Positions 34,215-42,415 are shown, numbered from the stretch's first letter. The stretch is 42,415 nucleotides of DNA from Candidatus Hydrogenedentota bacterium (GCA_012523015.1 JAAYJI010000262.1:1-42415), one strand, 5' to 3'. The notes: a model not told the origin generated them from the letters alone. Numbers and translations: made by a program.

Positions 34215-34258
34215 CTATTGTTAAACAAAAGAAATAACTTTAAAGGGGAGGACTAGAG

Positions 34259-35374
34259 TTATTTGATCCCGATGACGTCTTCAATGGCTTTGCCTGCTTG
34301 CGGTACATCAGCGCAATAGTCTTCTCCCAAAAGTGCGGCCAATGTGGCGGCAATGCGATTTAATGAAACGGGGTCACAATCTGTGCGTTCGCCCAAAGCT
34401 TCGGTATCAGGTCCCATGAAGGCCAAGAAAATATCTTCAGAACCTCGGATATCTTCTCCATGGCTGCGCCATTCAATGCGGCCATTGCCGCGCCCATGAT
34501 CACAGCAAAAAATAAGGGTGGTCTTGTCTTTGTATTGGGGCAAGGATTGGGCTGTTTCCCAAATAATTTTTAACGCGTTATCAGCGTGCAGAGCGGCTTC
34601 AAGATACAGATCATAACGATCGGCGTGACCCCACTCATCGGTTTCGCCAAAGGAGAGATAGAACACTTTGGGTTGGTGTACTTTAAAGTATTCGTAGGCG
34701 GTTTCGAAGGTCAAAACATCGAAGGGTTCACCTTGCCACCGACGAATCACCTCGTTTTTCATACGATTGAGTGATTCTAAGACGGGCGTCAAGGGTACTT
34801 CTGTAAGCGGTTCATAGCCGGCGTTCACGAGGAGACCGCTGCGGTCGCGGTTTAATATATAAGGGAAGAGATCCCATGCCGCAAAGGCGGCTACTTTGCC
34901 GTGATAGGCCTCTTTGTTGTGCAGCCATTCCAGAACATTAATATTTGGATTGGGGATCTTAGCATTGCTGTTAATCTTGGGATCAACAAATCCGCTGAAG
35001 AGCTCCGAATAACAAGGACACGAAAAGTTAAGTCCATTGGTCAGCTGTGCGATGCTGCCCTTATCTTTGTTCCCGAAGAGTTGGCCCTCTTTCACAATAA
35101 CTTGCCATAAAAAGGGCATGAGCGCTTCACGTCTGGCTTCCGGTGTTGGGCGCCAATAGGCTTGACGGAGACGGTCATTTGCGTCCAACTTGCCTCTCGG
35201 ATCTAAGAGGGCTTCTTCCGCACCGGTAAAGACCTCTTGCCACCGCAGTCCATCTACCATCACAAAAATAATGTTTTCTGTTTTGAGCTCTACTTGATCC
35301 GCCGCCCAAGAGACGCCTTGTACAAGCAGCGCCAGCGCCATCATTACCACGAATAGTTTCGGAATTTTAGACAT
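34259..35374 (-). CDS. Secreted alkaline-phosphatase-superfamily hydrolase
   Basis: The 371-residue protein starts with a signal peptide (1-24, ending VSWAADQ). It has the superfamily metal-site strand IIFVMVDGLRWQEVF with D41, the segment LNFSCPCYSELFSGF that should hold the nucleophile (probably S118), the metal-binding FGETDEWGHADRYDLY, and CCDHGRGNGR with the second Asp-His pair. This layout resembles phosphodiesterase or phosphatase members that lack formylglycine rather than classic sulfatases. The substrate is unknown; sugar phosphates or phosphonates are possible. The ATG at 35374 has an AAAGGAACG sequence upstream. A terminator follows it at 34169-34214, separating it from the fusion gene. 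Confidence 0.82.
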   Translation of the reverse strand: MSKIPKLFVVMMALALLVQGVSWAADQVELKTENIIFVMVDGLRWQEVFTGAEEALLDPRGKLDANDRLRQAYWRPTPEARREALMPFLWQVIVKEGQLFGNKDKGSIAQLTNGLNFSCPCYSELFSGFVDPKINSNAKIPNPNINVLEWLHNKEAYHGKVAAFAAWDLFPYILNRDRSGLLVNAGYEPLTEVPLTPVLESLNRMKNEVIRRWQGEPFDVLTFETAYEYFKVHQPKVFYLSFGETDEWGHADRYDLYLEAALHADNALKIIWETAQSLPQYKDKTTLIFCCDHGRGNGRIEWRSHGEDIRGSEDIFLAFMGPDTEALGERTDCDPVSLNRIAATLAALLGEDYCADVPQAGKAIEDVIGIK

Positions 35375-35503
35375 GGTTGTACGTTCCTTTCATTTGGTTG
35401 GGTGCAATCTAATGCCGCCCTTTTCTAACATCGGCATTAAAATAATCTAGATTTTCATTGTTTCAAATTTTGTCGGTCTATTTCCACCATTAAAATGTTT
35501 GCA

Positions 35504-35531
35504 TAAAAAATGAAGCCTCTACAGGCTTCAT
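35504..35531 (-). terminator. Orphan intrinsic terminator
   Basis: On the minus strand a perfect 9-base-pair stem (ATGAAGCCT at 35510-35518, AGGCTTCAT at 35523-35531) closes a four-base loop and is followed directly by a T-run (35505-35510). No coding gene lies upstream within reach: the nearest gene upstream is oriented the opposite way from 35733. Confidence 0.75.
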
Positions 35532-35652
35532 AATGCGCCGCTGGGGGCGGCAAACCCAGTAAGACCGCGCTCCCAATTAATCTTCTTGTAATGGTTGCAA
35601 AGAATGGATCACCTTTGATAGGTTTAACGTATCCATATAGGCTTTCGATCAC
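35504..35652 (-). ncRNA. Candidate small RNA ending at the orphan terminator
   Basis: The terminator at 35504-35531 implies a minus-strand transcript starting between about 35532 and 35700. This stretch can form several small stem-loops: GCCGC/GCGGC at 35536-35550, and nested ATGGAT/ATCCAT and ACCT/AGGT arms at about 35607-35639. No promoter could be placed and the 5' end is a guess. No known RNA family was recognised. Confidence 0.22.
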
Positions 35653-35732
35653 CGTTTTTCTAGAAAGAAAAAAGACGTAGCGATCTCAATAAAAAGAATA
35701 TGTTAATTACAATTCATTTGGAGGAAAAGGCG

Positions 35733-37217
35733 ATGAAACTCAAGGCGTCTCAAAAAGAGTATTCTAATCCGTTGAAAGGGCAAGTGCATCACTTGTGTCG
35801 AATGATCTTTCCTGTCTTGTTGGTCGGTATCGTTGTTGTTGCCTCGGGAACACACATGGCGCTAGCGGATGTTGATGCACCCTTAAAACCTTGGGTAGAA
35901 AACCCCTTTTACTGGAGCTGGAACGATAAACCCATTTTGTTGTTGGGAGGCAGCGATGATGACAATCTGTTTCAGTGGCCCGAAGCAAAACTCATCCCTC
36001 AATTAGATCGACTGGCCGAAGCGGGCGGTAACGTGATCCGTAATACCATGAGCGATCGAAAAGACGGGGAATGGGAAATTTACGCCTACAAACAATTGGA
36101 GAATGGCAGCTATGATTTGATGCAGTGGAACGATGCCTATTGGGATCGCTTCGAGTGCATGCTTCGCGAAACGGCCGCGCGCTCCATTTTTGTACAGATT
36201 GAAGTCTGGGACCGCTTTGACTTTACCGATAGCGGCAACAGCAACCGCTGGAAAATTCATCCCTACAATCCGACCAACAATATTAACTATACCGGTGAAG
36301 AATCGGGACTGGACGACCACTATCCCGATCATCCCGGCCGAAACAGACAGCCCTTTTTCTTTACCACCCCTGAGCAGCAAAACAATACCGTATTGCTTCC
36401 TTATCAACAACGTTTTGTCGAAAAAATGTTGGAGCATTCGTTGAAATATGATCATGTCCTCTACTGCATGGATAATGAGACCAACGGCGACGAAGCATGG
36501 GGTCAGTACTGGGCAAAATTCATAAGAGAACGTGCAGAAAAAGCGGGGAAACGGGTTTATCTCACCGAAATGTGGGACAAATGGGATTTGACATCCTCCA
36601 TGCACAAACGCACTTTCGACCACCCAGAATTATATGATTTTGTTGATGTCTCCCAGAACAACCATAAAACGGGACAGGAACATTGGGATAATTTTTTGCA
36701 TGTCCGTGAATACTTATCGTCCCTGCCGCGTCCCATGAATACGACCAAAACCTACGGCGCTGACGGCAATAAATTCGGGCATACAGACCAAGACGGTATT
36801 GAGCGGTTTTGGAGGCACCTATTGGCAGGCGCTGCGTCTATGCGCTTCCACCGTCCTGACGCGGGGATCGGCTTAAACGATAAAGCAGTGGCCGCGATTC
36901 GCGCCGCACGGATGCTCGAATCAAAAATACCCTTATGGACGTTGAAACCTGCCAATGCGTTATTGTCAGACCGCGACGATAACGAAGCCTATGCCGCCGC
37001 AGATCCGGGCCGGGCTTATGCCTTGTATTTTCCCGCAGGCGGCGCCGCTGTGAGCTTAGATCTTTCTGCTGCCAAAGGCAAGTTCACCCTGTATTGGATT
37101 AATATTGATACGGGCGCTTGGGGCGCAGAACAAAAAGTGAAAGGCGGCAAAAGCATAGCCTTAAATGCGCCTGATGACGGGAACTGGGCGATTGCTTGTG
37201 TATCACGCAAAAAATAG
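35733..37217 (+). CDS. Secreted glycoside-hydrolase-like protein (DUF4038/GH140-like) with C-terminal beta domain
   Basis: The 494-residue protein has a long N-region with a hydrophobic segment (about 24-45) that ends ALADVDAP, probably a late signal peptide. Residues about 50-400 look like a TIM-barrel glycosidase of the DUF4038/GH140 kind: FYWSWNDKPILLLGGSDDDN at the start, GGNVIRNTMSDR, and YCMDNETNGDEAWG with N248-E249, the expected acid/base pair. Residues about 425-492 resemble the putative collagen-binding beta domain at the end of many such proteins (AYALYFPAGGAAVSLDLS, NWAIACVSRK). The nucleophile position is uncertain: the corresponding strand reads PRPMNTTKTYGADG with no Glu. A GGAGG site precedes the ATG at 35733; the in-frame frame from 35700 is less likely. 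Confidence 0.75.
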   Translation: MKLKASQKEYSNPLKGQVHHLCRMIFPVLLVGIVVVASGTHMALADVDAPLKPWVENPFYWSWNDKPILLLGGSDDDNLFQWPEAKLIPQLDRLAEAGGNVIRNTMSDRKDGEWEIYAYKQLENGSYDLMQWNDAYWDRFECMLRETAARSIFVQIEVWDRFDFTDSGNSNRWKIHPYNPTNNINYTGEESGLDDHYPDHPGRNRQPFFFTTPEQQNNTVLLPYQQRFVEKMLEHSLKYDHVLYCMDNETNGDEAWGQYWAKFIRERAEKAGKRVYLTEMWDKWDLTSSMHKRTFDHPELYDFVDVSQNNHKTGQEHWDNFLHVREYLSSLPRPMNTTKTYGADGNKFGHTDQDGIERFWRHLLAGAASMRFHRPDAGIGLNDKAVAAIRAARMLESKIPLWTLKPANALLSDRDDNEAYAAADPGRAYALYFPAGGAAVSLDLSAAKGKFTLYWINIDTGAWGAEQKVKGGKSIALNAPDDGNWAIACVSRKK

Positions 37218-37323
37218 CTGCCACCCTTCACAGCTTCTTGTCGATCTCTACAATAATTTGGAGAAGTGGAATCGATCCTTCTTCTTTCACCCTTCCTCGT
37301 TATAAGGGAAATGGAGACAGAGC

Positions 37324-37734
37324 ATGCAAATCAATATGAAATACCTAATTTTCTTTTCTACGCTCGTGATTTTTCTTCTTGTTTTTCAAGGTGCGATACG
37401 TGCAATACAGACAGAAGAGCTTCCCGCCCAAGTATTGCGTCACGTCGTGTTGTTGAAGTTTAAGGATGACGTGACGGCGGAGCAAGTGCGCTCCATAGAA
37501 ACGACTTTTTGCCGATTACCCGACGCAACAGGACTCATCCGCGACTTTGAATGGGGAACCAATGTGAGCCCTGAAAATTTGGATCAGGGCTACACCCATT
37601 TATTCTTTATGACATTCAATTCCGAGACTGATCGCGACGATTATTTACCGCATCCTGCACATCAAGAATTCGGGCAGTTGCTGACGCCCGTTATAGACAA
37701 AGTCGCTGTTTTTGATTATTGGACAAAACCCTGA
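37324..37734 (+). CDS. Secreted Dabb (stress-responsive A/B barrel) domain protein
   Basis: The 136-residue protein has an N-terminal signal peptide or anchor (about 1-27, through QGAIRAIQT) and one Dabb domain (about 37-134): LRHVVLLKFKDDVTAEQV at the first strand, TGLIRDFEWGTNVSPENLDQGYTHLFFMTF in the middle, and the HPAHQEFGQLLTPVIDKVAVFDY end typical of the family. Dabb proteins are small dimeric alpha+beta barrels; some bind or convert small hydrophobic molecules, but this one has no known substrate. The ATG at 37324 is preceded by GGAGAC. It follows the glycoside-hydrolase-like gene on the same strand by 106 bases, so they may be cotranscribed. Confidence 0.87.
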   Translation: MQINMKYLIFFSTLVIFLLVFQGAIRAIQTEELPAQVLRHVVLLKFKDDVTAEQVRSIETTFCRLPDATGLIRDFEWGTNVSPENLDQGYTHLFFMTFNSETDRDDYLPHPAHQEFGQLLTPVIDKVAVFDYWTKP

Positions 37735-37753
37735 CCGAAGGCTTCAACGGAGA

Positions 37754-37773
37754 GCGCGCACAGCCTTGCGCGC
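37754..37773. terminator. GC-rich hairpin between convergent genes
   Basis: Arms GCGCGCA (37754-37760) and TGCGCGC (37767-37773) form a perfect 7-base-pair stem with a six-base loop, 20 bases after the Dabb stop and 27 before the opposite stop. No T-run follows on either strand, so it may not terminate by itself. Confidence 0.35.
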
Positions 37774-37799
37774 GGCCGCTGCGCCGTCATCACCAATCC

Positions 37800-38768
37800 T
37801 TATACATCTTGGTGTAAACGGTGTTTGGTGTCTTCGATCACCTTATCGATAATGGTATCCAACGATGTGGTGGCTTTGTAGCCGATGGCGTCGTGAATCT
37901 TTTTCAGGCTCGGTTCGCGATAGCGCATATCCTCATAACCGGGGCCATAAGCCTGCTCATAGGGCACATAACGTATATCAGATTTGCTGCCCGTATGCTC
38001 AATGATTTTTACTGCCAATTCCTCCATAGTGATGGATTGGTTGTTGCCGATATTAAAGACTTCGCCGCGAATATCCGTGCGTTCCATAAGGGTGATGAGG
38101 GCGGGAACCACATCGCCCACATAGGCAAAACAGCGCGATTGTTTGCCATCGCCAAACACTGTTAAAGATTCATTCAGCAAGGCTTGCCGGATGAAAGATG
38201 GAATGACCATGCCGTAGCGGCCTGTTTGCCGGGGTCCGACGGTGTTGAATAGACGGGCAATGACAACCGGGTGTCGTTTTTCGCGCCAGTACGCCAGCGC
38301 CAAAAATTCATCCAGTGCCTTGGAAGCAGCATAGCACCAGCGGTGGAGATGTGTCGCGCCGATGACACGATCATCATTTTCATGAAAGACCTCCCGCGAG
38401 CCTTTACCGTACACTTCACTCGTTGAGGTGATGAGCAGGCGTCTGCGGTAGCGACTTGTTTCCTCCAATACAATTTCCGTGCCTTGGATATTGTTGACGA
38501 TGGTGCGGATGGGATGGTTCACGACCAGTTGGACGCCCACCGTAGCAGCGAGATGAAAGACCACATCCACTTCCCTGACGAGATCGCGGACAATGTCTTG
38601 GTTCAATGTGGAATCAATGACACAGGTGAGATCAGGCAAGGCTTCAATATTTTCGAAACGGCCTGTGCTCAAGTCATCCAGAACAAAAACTTTGTGCCCT
38701 TGAGCGTTTAGAGCTTCACACAAATGGGAACCAATGAATCCCGCGCCGCCGGTAACCAATATACGCAT
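37800..38768 (-). CDS. NAD-dependent extended SDR sugar epimerase/decarboxylase
   Basis: The 322-residue protein has the Rossmann motif ILVTGGAGFIGSHL at the N-terminus, the segment VVFHLAATVGVQLV, the catalytic S/T region STSEVYG, and the Y146-x3-K150 pair in RWCYAASKALDEFLA. The C-terminal part with VIARLFNTVGPRQ, SRCFAYVGDVV and GEVFNIGNNQSITMEELA matches UDP-sugar epimerase/decarboxylases such as UDP-glucuronate decarboxylase or UDP-glucose 4-epimerase. The protein probably makes nucleotide sugars for surface polysaccharides in the cytoplasm; the exact reaction is not predictable. An AGGAGA site precedes the ATG at 38768; the frame to 38861 is not supported. It is transcribed divergently from the GH2-type gene. 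Confidence 0.9.
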   Translation of the reverse strand: MRILVTGGAGFIGSHLCEALNAQGHKVFVLDDLSTGRFENIEALPDLTCVIDSTLNQDIVRDLVREVDVVFHLAATVGVQLVVNHPIRTIVNNIQGTEIVLEETSRYRRRLLITSTSEVYGKGSREVFHENDDRVIGATHLHRWCYAASKALDEFLALAYWREKRHPVVIARLFNTVGPRQTGRYGMVIPSFIRQALLNESLTVFGDGKQSRCFAYVGDVVPALITLMERTDIRGEVFNIGNNQSITMEELAVKIIEHTGSKSDIRYVPYEQAYGPGYEDMRYREPSLKKIHDAIGYKATTSLDTIIDKVIEDTKHRLHQDV

Positions 38769-38955
38769 AAAAATCTCCTGAACCCTTCTTTCCATAAGAA
38801 CGGTATGTTTGGGCACAATAATACCTGTTGTAGAATGGTCACGGCAACACCGCGCCGCCAATGTCCGATGAAACCGCCTTTTAAAACCATTAGTCCACTC
38901 ATGGGAATGTTATATCACGTAAAATAACCGCCAATCTATGGAAGGGTGCTGTATT

Positions 38956-41616
38956 ATGCACAAGCCTTTTTTGATCTTGAGTTGTCTGTTACTGTCTTTT
39001 TGTGCCGCCGCCATCGAAAGTGAAAGCCTCTTCCTTGATCAAGGCTGGCGGCTTCAATCAGGCGCGAAGATTGATGAGACAGGTGAAACACTGTCGCTGC
39101 CGCATATGGATGTCAACGATTGGTATTCAACGGATATACCGAAAACAGTTCTTGCCGCGCTCGTGGATAAGGGCGTTTATCCTGATCCCTACTTCGGTCA
39201 AAATATGAAATCTATCCCCGGCTATCAGGACGGCAGTTGGCTGGTGCAGCGCGAGGACAGCCCCTTCAAATCTTCGTGGTGGTATCGTTGTGAATTTGAT
39301 TTGCCCGCCGCTCAAGACGCGGAATATTATACGCTCCATTTTGACGGCATCAATTATAAGGCTGTTATTTGGCTCAACGGCAGGAAGATCGCCGATAAAG
39401 ATGAAGTTGTCGGCATGTTCCGGAGATTCCAGTTCCCCGTAACGGATCAGTTGGTACGGGGCGGCAAAAATGTGCTCGCCGTCGAAATAATCCCGCCCGG
39501 CTTGTTGGAAGGGAAGCAGCCGCGAACCAAACAAATTGAAGCGACCACAGGCTGGGATGATCACAACCCGCAGCCGCCTGATATGAATATGGGTATCTGG
39601 CAGCCTGTCTATCTGCGGCGGCAAGGACCGGTCACGCTCCAACATCCTTATGTGGAGAGCGATTTGATCCTGCCCGCCCTCCAACAAGCCTCCCTGATCG
39701 TGTCGGCTTGGTTATTAAACAACAGTGATGAAGCAATTGCATGTACCGTATCAGGGCGTATTGAAGGCCGAGAGTTTGTCCAGGAAACTGCCCTGGCGCC
39801 GTCTGAGAAGAAAGAGCTTATTTTTAGTCCTGCCGATTTCTCCGTCTTGGTCGTAGAAAATCCCCGTGTTTGGTGGCCCCATCCTGCGGGAAATCAGGAA
39901 CTCTACCAACTTGAGCTTGAAGTCTCCGTTAAAGGAGAACAGTCTGACGCCCTAAAAACTACCTTTGGCATACGAGATTGCAGTACCCACGTCACGGCAG
40001 AGGATTGGCGCAAATATCAACTGAATGGAAAGGATATCCTGATTCGGGGCGGTGCTTGGATGACCCAAGACATGCTGCTTAATCTGGATGCGTCGCGCTA
40101 CGAAGCACTTGTCCGCTACGCTCGAGAAGCTAATTTGAATATGCTCCGTTCCGAGGGTTTTTCTATTCGCGAAACAGAGACCTTTTATGATTTGTGCGAT
40201 CGTTCCGGTGTCATGGTCACACAACAACTTTTTGGCCGCAATCTTCCCGATGAAGCCTTGGCGATTGCTTGTATCGAAGACACCTTATTGCGCATACGAA
40301 ACCATCCGAGCCTTGTGCATCTTTTGGGACATGATGAAACTTTCCCGACAGAAAGCTTGGATCGCGCATATAGAGAACTTATAGAAAAGCATCGGATACG
40401 GCGCAGTTATCAGCCCCATTCCGGCACCTTCAATATTGGTACACGCGCTAAGACAGGGGGGACTCGGACAGGTACCCGTGAACTGTGGACCTATACCGGC
40501 CCATCCCATTACTATTGGATTCAAAAACGCAAGTTTGATTCTGCTTGGGGATTCGCCCAGTCGGGAGGTATCGGCGGCGTGCTCGCGGCGCGGGACAGCA
40601 TACGGCAGATGCTGCCGGCAAATGACCTCTGGCCTGCAGAAAAGAATGAGAGCTGGTCTTTCCACACGGTAACGCAAGGCATCTCGTATTTTGACGCTGT
40701 ATTCCGAGCTATGGACCGCGGCTATGGAGCGCCCAAGTCTTTTGATGACTTCTGCAATAAGTTGTATGCCATGAATTATAACAGCGCCCGCGGCATGTTC
40801 GAAGCCTACAGCCGCCACAAATACGATGCCTTGGGCATAACAACGTGGAAATATAATGCGGCTTGGCCCGCCGCACTGACATGGCAATATGTGGATTGGT
40901 ACAAGCGTCCGACTGCCGCTTATTATGGCGCTAAGAAAGCCTGCACGCCCGTGCACGCCCTCTATGCCCACGATGATCAAGGGCTCTATGTTGTCAATAG
41001 TCTCTATGATGCGCAACCAAATTTGCCCCTGCACCATGCTTTATATGGTCTCCATGGAAAGAAAGTTACAGAGCGAAGAGATACGGTGTCAGTCGGTGAA
41101 GATGGGCGCGTCCGCGCCGCTGTATTGGATTTTCCTGAAGAGGTGGGCGAAACGTTCTTTTTACACCTTCAATTAGAAGATGACCACGGCGCGCCTTTGT
41201 CCAACAATTGCTATTGGCTCTCACGAACGCCGGATATACCGGGTAAATCAGGCAGTGGAAAAGACGGTATTTTTTACACAGAACCCAAATCAACGGCAGA
41301 TTTTACTGCCCTCCAATCCTTGCCCGAAGTAGAGTTAGATACCCGTGTATCCTGTGCGGACGATCAGCTGCGCGTGGAGGTGCAGAATCCTTCGGAGCAC
41401 ATTGCTTTCTTGGCGATTTTCGCAGTGGTGGATCCGGAAACAGCGCTGGAAGCTGCACCCGTATACTGGAGCGATAACTACATTACCTTAATGCCTGGGG
41501 AATCACGTGTTCTTCAGGCAGAAACGAAAGGGATGAAGGAGGGAGCCTTCCTGCGTGTGGAGGGCTTCAATATTTCTTCCCAAGAAGTACCTTTGATAAA
41601 AGAAGCGGGTGTGTAA
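38956..41616 (+). CDS. Secreted glycoside hydrolase family 2-type protein (exo-beta-glucosaminidase-like)
   Basis: The 886-residue protein has a signal peptide (about 1-19). A GH2 sugar-binding jelly-roll (about 30-225) includes WWYRCEFDLPA, LHFDGINYKAVIWLNGRKI and NMGIWQPVYLRRQGP. An Ig-like domain (about 230-345) and a TIM barrel (about 350-660) follow, and beta domains fill the C-terminus. The barrel resembles exo-beta-D-glucosaminidase/CsxA-type enzymes: ILIRGGAWMTQDMLL, NMLRSEGFS, and LVHLLGHDETFP, where D460 fits the acid/base position. The region expected to hold the nucleophile reads WGFAQSGGIGG (531-541), with no Glu in the usual place, so activity is uncertain. A GAAGGG stretch precedes the ATG at 38956. 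The gene is divergent from the epimerase gene. Confidence 0.8.
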   Translation: MHKPFLILSCLLLSFCAAAIESESLFLDQGWRLQSGAKIDETGETLSLPHMDVNDWYSTDIPKTVLAALVDKGVYPDPYFGQNMKSIPGYQDGSWLVQREDSPFKSSWWYRCEFDLPAAQDAEYYTLHFDGINYKAVIWLNGRKIADKDEVVGMFRRFQFPVTDQLVRGGKNVLAVEIIPPGLLEGKQPRTKQIEATTGWDDHNPQPPDMNMGIWQPVYLRRQGPVTLQHPYVESDLILPALQQASLIVSAWLLNNSDEAIACTVSGRIEGREFVQETALAPSEKKELIFSPADFSVLVVENPRVWWPHPAGNQELYQLELEVSVKGEQSDALKTTFGIRDCSTHVTAEDWRKYQLNGKDILIRGGAWMTQDMLLNLDASRYEALVRYAREANLNMLRSEGFSIRETETFYDLCDRSGVMVTQQLFGRNLPDEALAIACIEDTLLRIRNHPSLVHLLGHDETFPTESLDRAYRELIEKHRIRRSYQPHSGTFNIGTRAKTGGTRTGTRELWTYTGPSHYYWIQKRKFDSAWGFAQSGGIGGVLAARDSIRQMLPANDLWPAEKNESWSFHTVTQGISYFDAVFRAMDRGYGAPKSFDDFCNKLYAMNYNSARGMFEAYSRHKYDALGITTWKYNAAWPAALTWQYVDWYKRPTAAYYGAKKACTPVHALYAHDDQGLYVVNSLYDAQPNLPLHHALYGLHGKKVTERRDTVSVGEDGRVRAAVLDFPEEVGETFFLHLQLEDDHGAPLSNNCYWLSRTPDIPGKSGSGKDGIFYTEPKSTADFTALQSLPEVELDTRVSCADDQLRVEVQNPSEHIAFLAIFAVVDPETALEAAPVYWSDNYITLMPGESRVLQAETKGMKEGAFLRVEGFNISSQEVPLIKEAGV

Positions 41617-41996
41617 ACAGGGGGAGACCGGTTCGCATATTTTGAAAAATCCGAGGTGCCGTGATACAGTAACGACATGAATTCGCTGTGGAGAGGCGTT
41701 GCTGTGTGTCACGTTTCCCTTGTGTTTTGACCTTCTGAGTGGATACTGTCCCAAGTATCTTCACGCCATGTCAGACCTTCACGATGGGGCACACTGCATC
41801 GAGTCCGGGTTTGGAAAGTCCCAATTACATTTCTTTGAGATGAAGCGTGTTTTTTTGTATCTCCACGGTGTGGAATCGGACACTTCGCAACAGCGATAAT
41901 CAAGGACAGAGAATTTTTAAAATCCCCGGCTAAATCAGTCGGAAAAACAAAAGCTATACTACACAATTACACTCCGATGAGAGGAAAGGTTTGATT
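41617..41996. other. 380-base intergenic region
   Basis: Between the GH2-type gene and the aminotransferase gene, a promoter-like pair TTGAAA (41642-41647) and TACAGT (41665-41670), 17 bases apart, lies early in the region and would leave a leader of about 320 bases. A TATACT element at 41955-41960 is nearer to the aminotransferase start but lacks a good -35. Two short frames (41699-41899 plus, 41709-41966 minus) show no domain and are rejected. Confidence 0.45.
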
Positions 41997-42415
41997 ATGA
42001 ATTATTTGGCAGAACGAATGAACGCTATTGATGCCAGTGGTATCCGCAAAATATTTGCACTCGCCGCGAAAATGGAAAACCCCGTCAATCTCAGTATTGG
42101 ACAGCCTGATTATGATGTGGATCAACTCTGCAAAGATGAGGCATGCCGACAGATCCAAGGCGGCTTTAATTCCTACACGCAGACCTGGGGAATTGATGAG
42201 TTGCGTGAGGGAGTATCCGAATATTATGATGCCAGATTTGGCACACCTCTCAAAAATGTCATGATTACCGGCGGCGTTTCCGGCGGACTTTTCCTCGCAT
42301 TATTGGCGACGATCAATCCCGGCGACGAAGTTATTTTCGCCGACCCTTATTTTGTCATGTATAAGCATTTAGTCAATCTGCTGGGCGGCGTAACCGTTCC
42401 TGTCAACACCTATCC
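41997..42415 (+). CDS. Class I/II PLP-dependent aminotransferase, N-terminal part
   Basis: About 139 residues are visible before the window ends. They match the N-terminal half of aspartate/aromatic-type aminotransferases: the segment NPVNLSIGQPDYDV, the FNSYTQTWGIDELREGVSEYY region, the cofactor-phosphate loop NVMITGGVSGGLFLALLATI, and NPGDEVIFADPYFVMYKHLV. The catalytic lysine lies beyond the window, so the specific activity cannot be judged; it is probably a cytoplasmic aminotransferase of amino acid metabolism. The ATG at 41997 follows a GAGGAAAGG site. Confidence 0.88.
   Translation, partial: MNYLAERMNAIDASGIRKIFALAAKMENPVNLSIGQPDYDVDQLCKDEACRQIQGGFNSYTQTWGIDELREGVSEYYDARFGTPLKNVMITGGVSGGLFLALLATINPGDEVIFADPYFVMYKHLVNLLGGVTVPVNTY

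Larger units (their letters stand above)
33914..34258. other. 345-base intergenic region with terminator and promoter
   Basis: The region holds the strong minus-strand promoter at 34069-34097, whose spacer contains a palindrome, and a terminator hairpin at 34169-34214 serving the upstream gene. The leader between the promoter and the fusion gene is about 150 bases and shows no other structure I can support. Confidence 0.6.
35375..35732. other. Divergent 358-base intergenic region with an orphan terminator
   Basis: The region lies between the divergent genes at 35374 (minus) and 35733 (plus). It contains the minus-strand terminator at 35504-35531, a second small hairpin (GCCGC and GCGGC arms, 35536-35550), a TTTCTAGAAA palindrome near 35657-35668, and the GGAGG ribosome site at 35720-35724. 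A 65-codon minus-strand frame (35455-35652) runs across the terminator and is rejected as coding. Confidence 0.6.

Noticed and set aside
35536-35640. Possible GEMM-type or other riboswitch on the plus strand
   Set aside because: A GGCAAACC stretch recalls cyclic-di-GMP aptamers, but the rest of the conserved core is missing.
35455-35652. 65-codon minus-strand frame
   Set aside because: It starts with GTG, has no ribosome site, and reads straight through the perfect terminator hairpin and its T-run.
40285-41037. 250-codon minus-strand frame inside the GH2-type gene
   Set aside because: Shadow of a gene with clear GH2 domains; no ribosome site or family match.
41699-41966. Two overlapping short frames before the aminotransferase gene
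   Set aside because: Neither has a ribosome site, domain or codon pattern like the neighbouring genes.

Overview
The window reads as chromosomal DNA from a free-living Gram-negative-type bacterium of the PVC / Candidatus Hydrogenedentes kind. This is inference from gene content: a prepilin-like protein with a C-terminal YMDGHV motif, several secreted sulfatase-fold and sugar-degrading proteins, lipoproteins with lipoboxes, a class A penicillin-binding protein, and secreted Dabb and ChbG-like proteins. Shine-Dalgarno sites (AGGAG/GGAG) are common and decide most starts. No tRNA, insertion sequence, phage gene or CRISPR array was seen. Both ends cut through genes.

Layout. 1-4460 (minus): a truncated aldo/keto reductase, a Gfo/Idh/MocA oxidoreductase and a large secreted protein joining a sialidase-like propeller, an M23 peptidase domain and two PKD domains. 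4521-7334 (plus): a HAD hydrolase, an unknown membrane-anchored coiled-coil protein and a small nitroreductase. 7331-8236 (minus): an O6-alkylguanine DNA methyltransferase downstream of the RNase P RNA gene. 8335-9410 (plus): a secreted ChbG/YdjC-type deacetylase. 9439-16097 (minus): housekeeping genes, namely an HDAC-family deacetylase, a 2Fe-2S ferredoxin, hisC, hisD, murA, secG with a very long acidic tail, and tpiA. 16273-19736 (minus): a sulfatase-fold protein with a lipoprotein, then a radical SAM protein with a pyruvoyl-dependent arginine decarboxylase. 20092-21529 (plus): a prepilin-like protein and an Arg/Gly-rich lipoprotein. 21547-26135: Maf, a small membrane protein, fumC and a class A PBP. 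26996-31975: a frameshifted acyl-CoA synthetase, a secreted unknown protein and an intact acyl-CoA synthetase. 32114-35374 (minus): a secreted nitrilase-hydratase fusion and an alkaline-phosphatase-superfamily protein. 35733-41616: a glycoside-hydrolase-like protein, a Dabb protein, an extended SDR epimerase/decarboxylase and a GH2-type enzyme. 41997-end: the start of a class I/II aminotransferase.

How the genes fit together. The housekeeping genes cover central metabolism, histidine synthesis, peptidoglycan precursor synthesis and polymerisation, protein export and tRNA processing. The accessory part looks like export of enzymes acting on complex glycans or their sulfated or acetylated derivatives. 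Several of these enzymes have unusual domain fusions or substituted catalytic residues.

The most unusual items are the sialidase-M23-PKD fusion, the secreted nitrilase-hydratase fusion, the repeat-built acidic SecG tail, an intrinsic terminator at 35504-35531 with no gene in front of it, and several symmetric operator-like sites. I did not find a clearly new multi-gene defence or mobile system.
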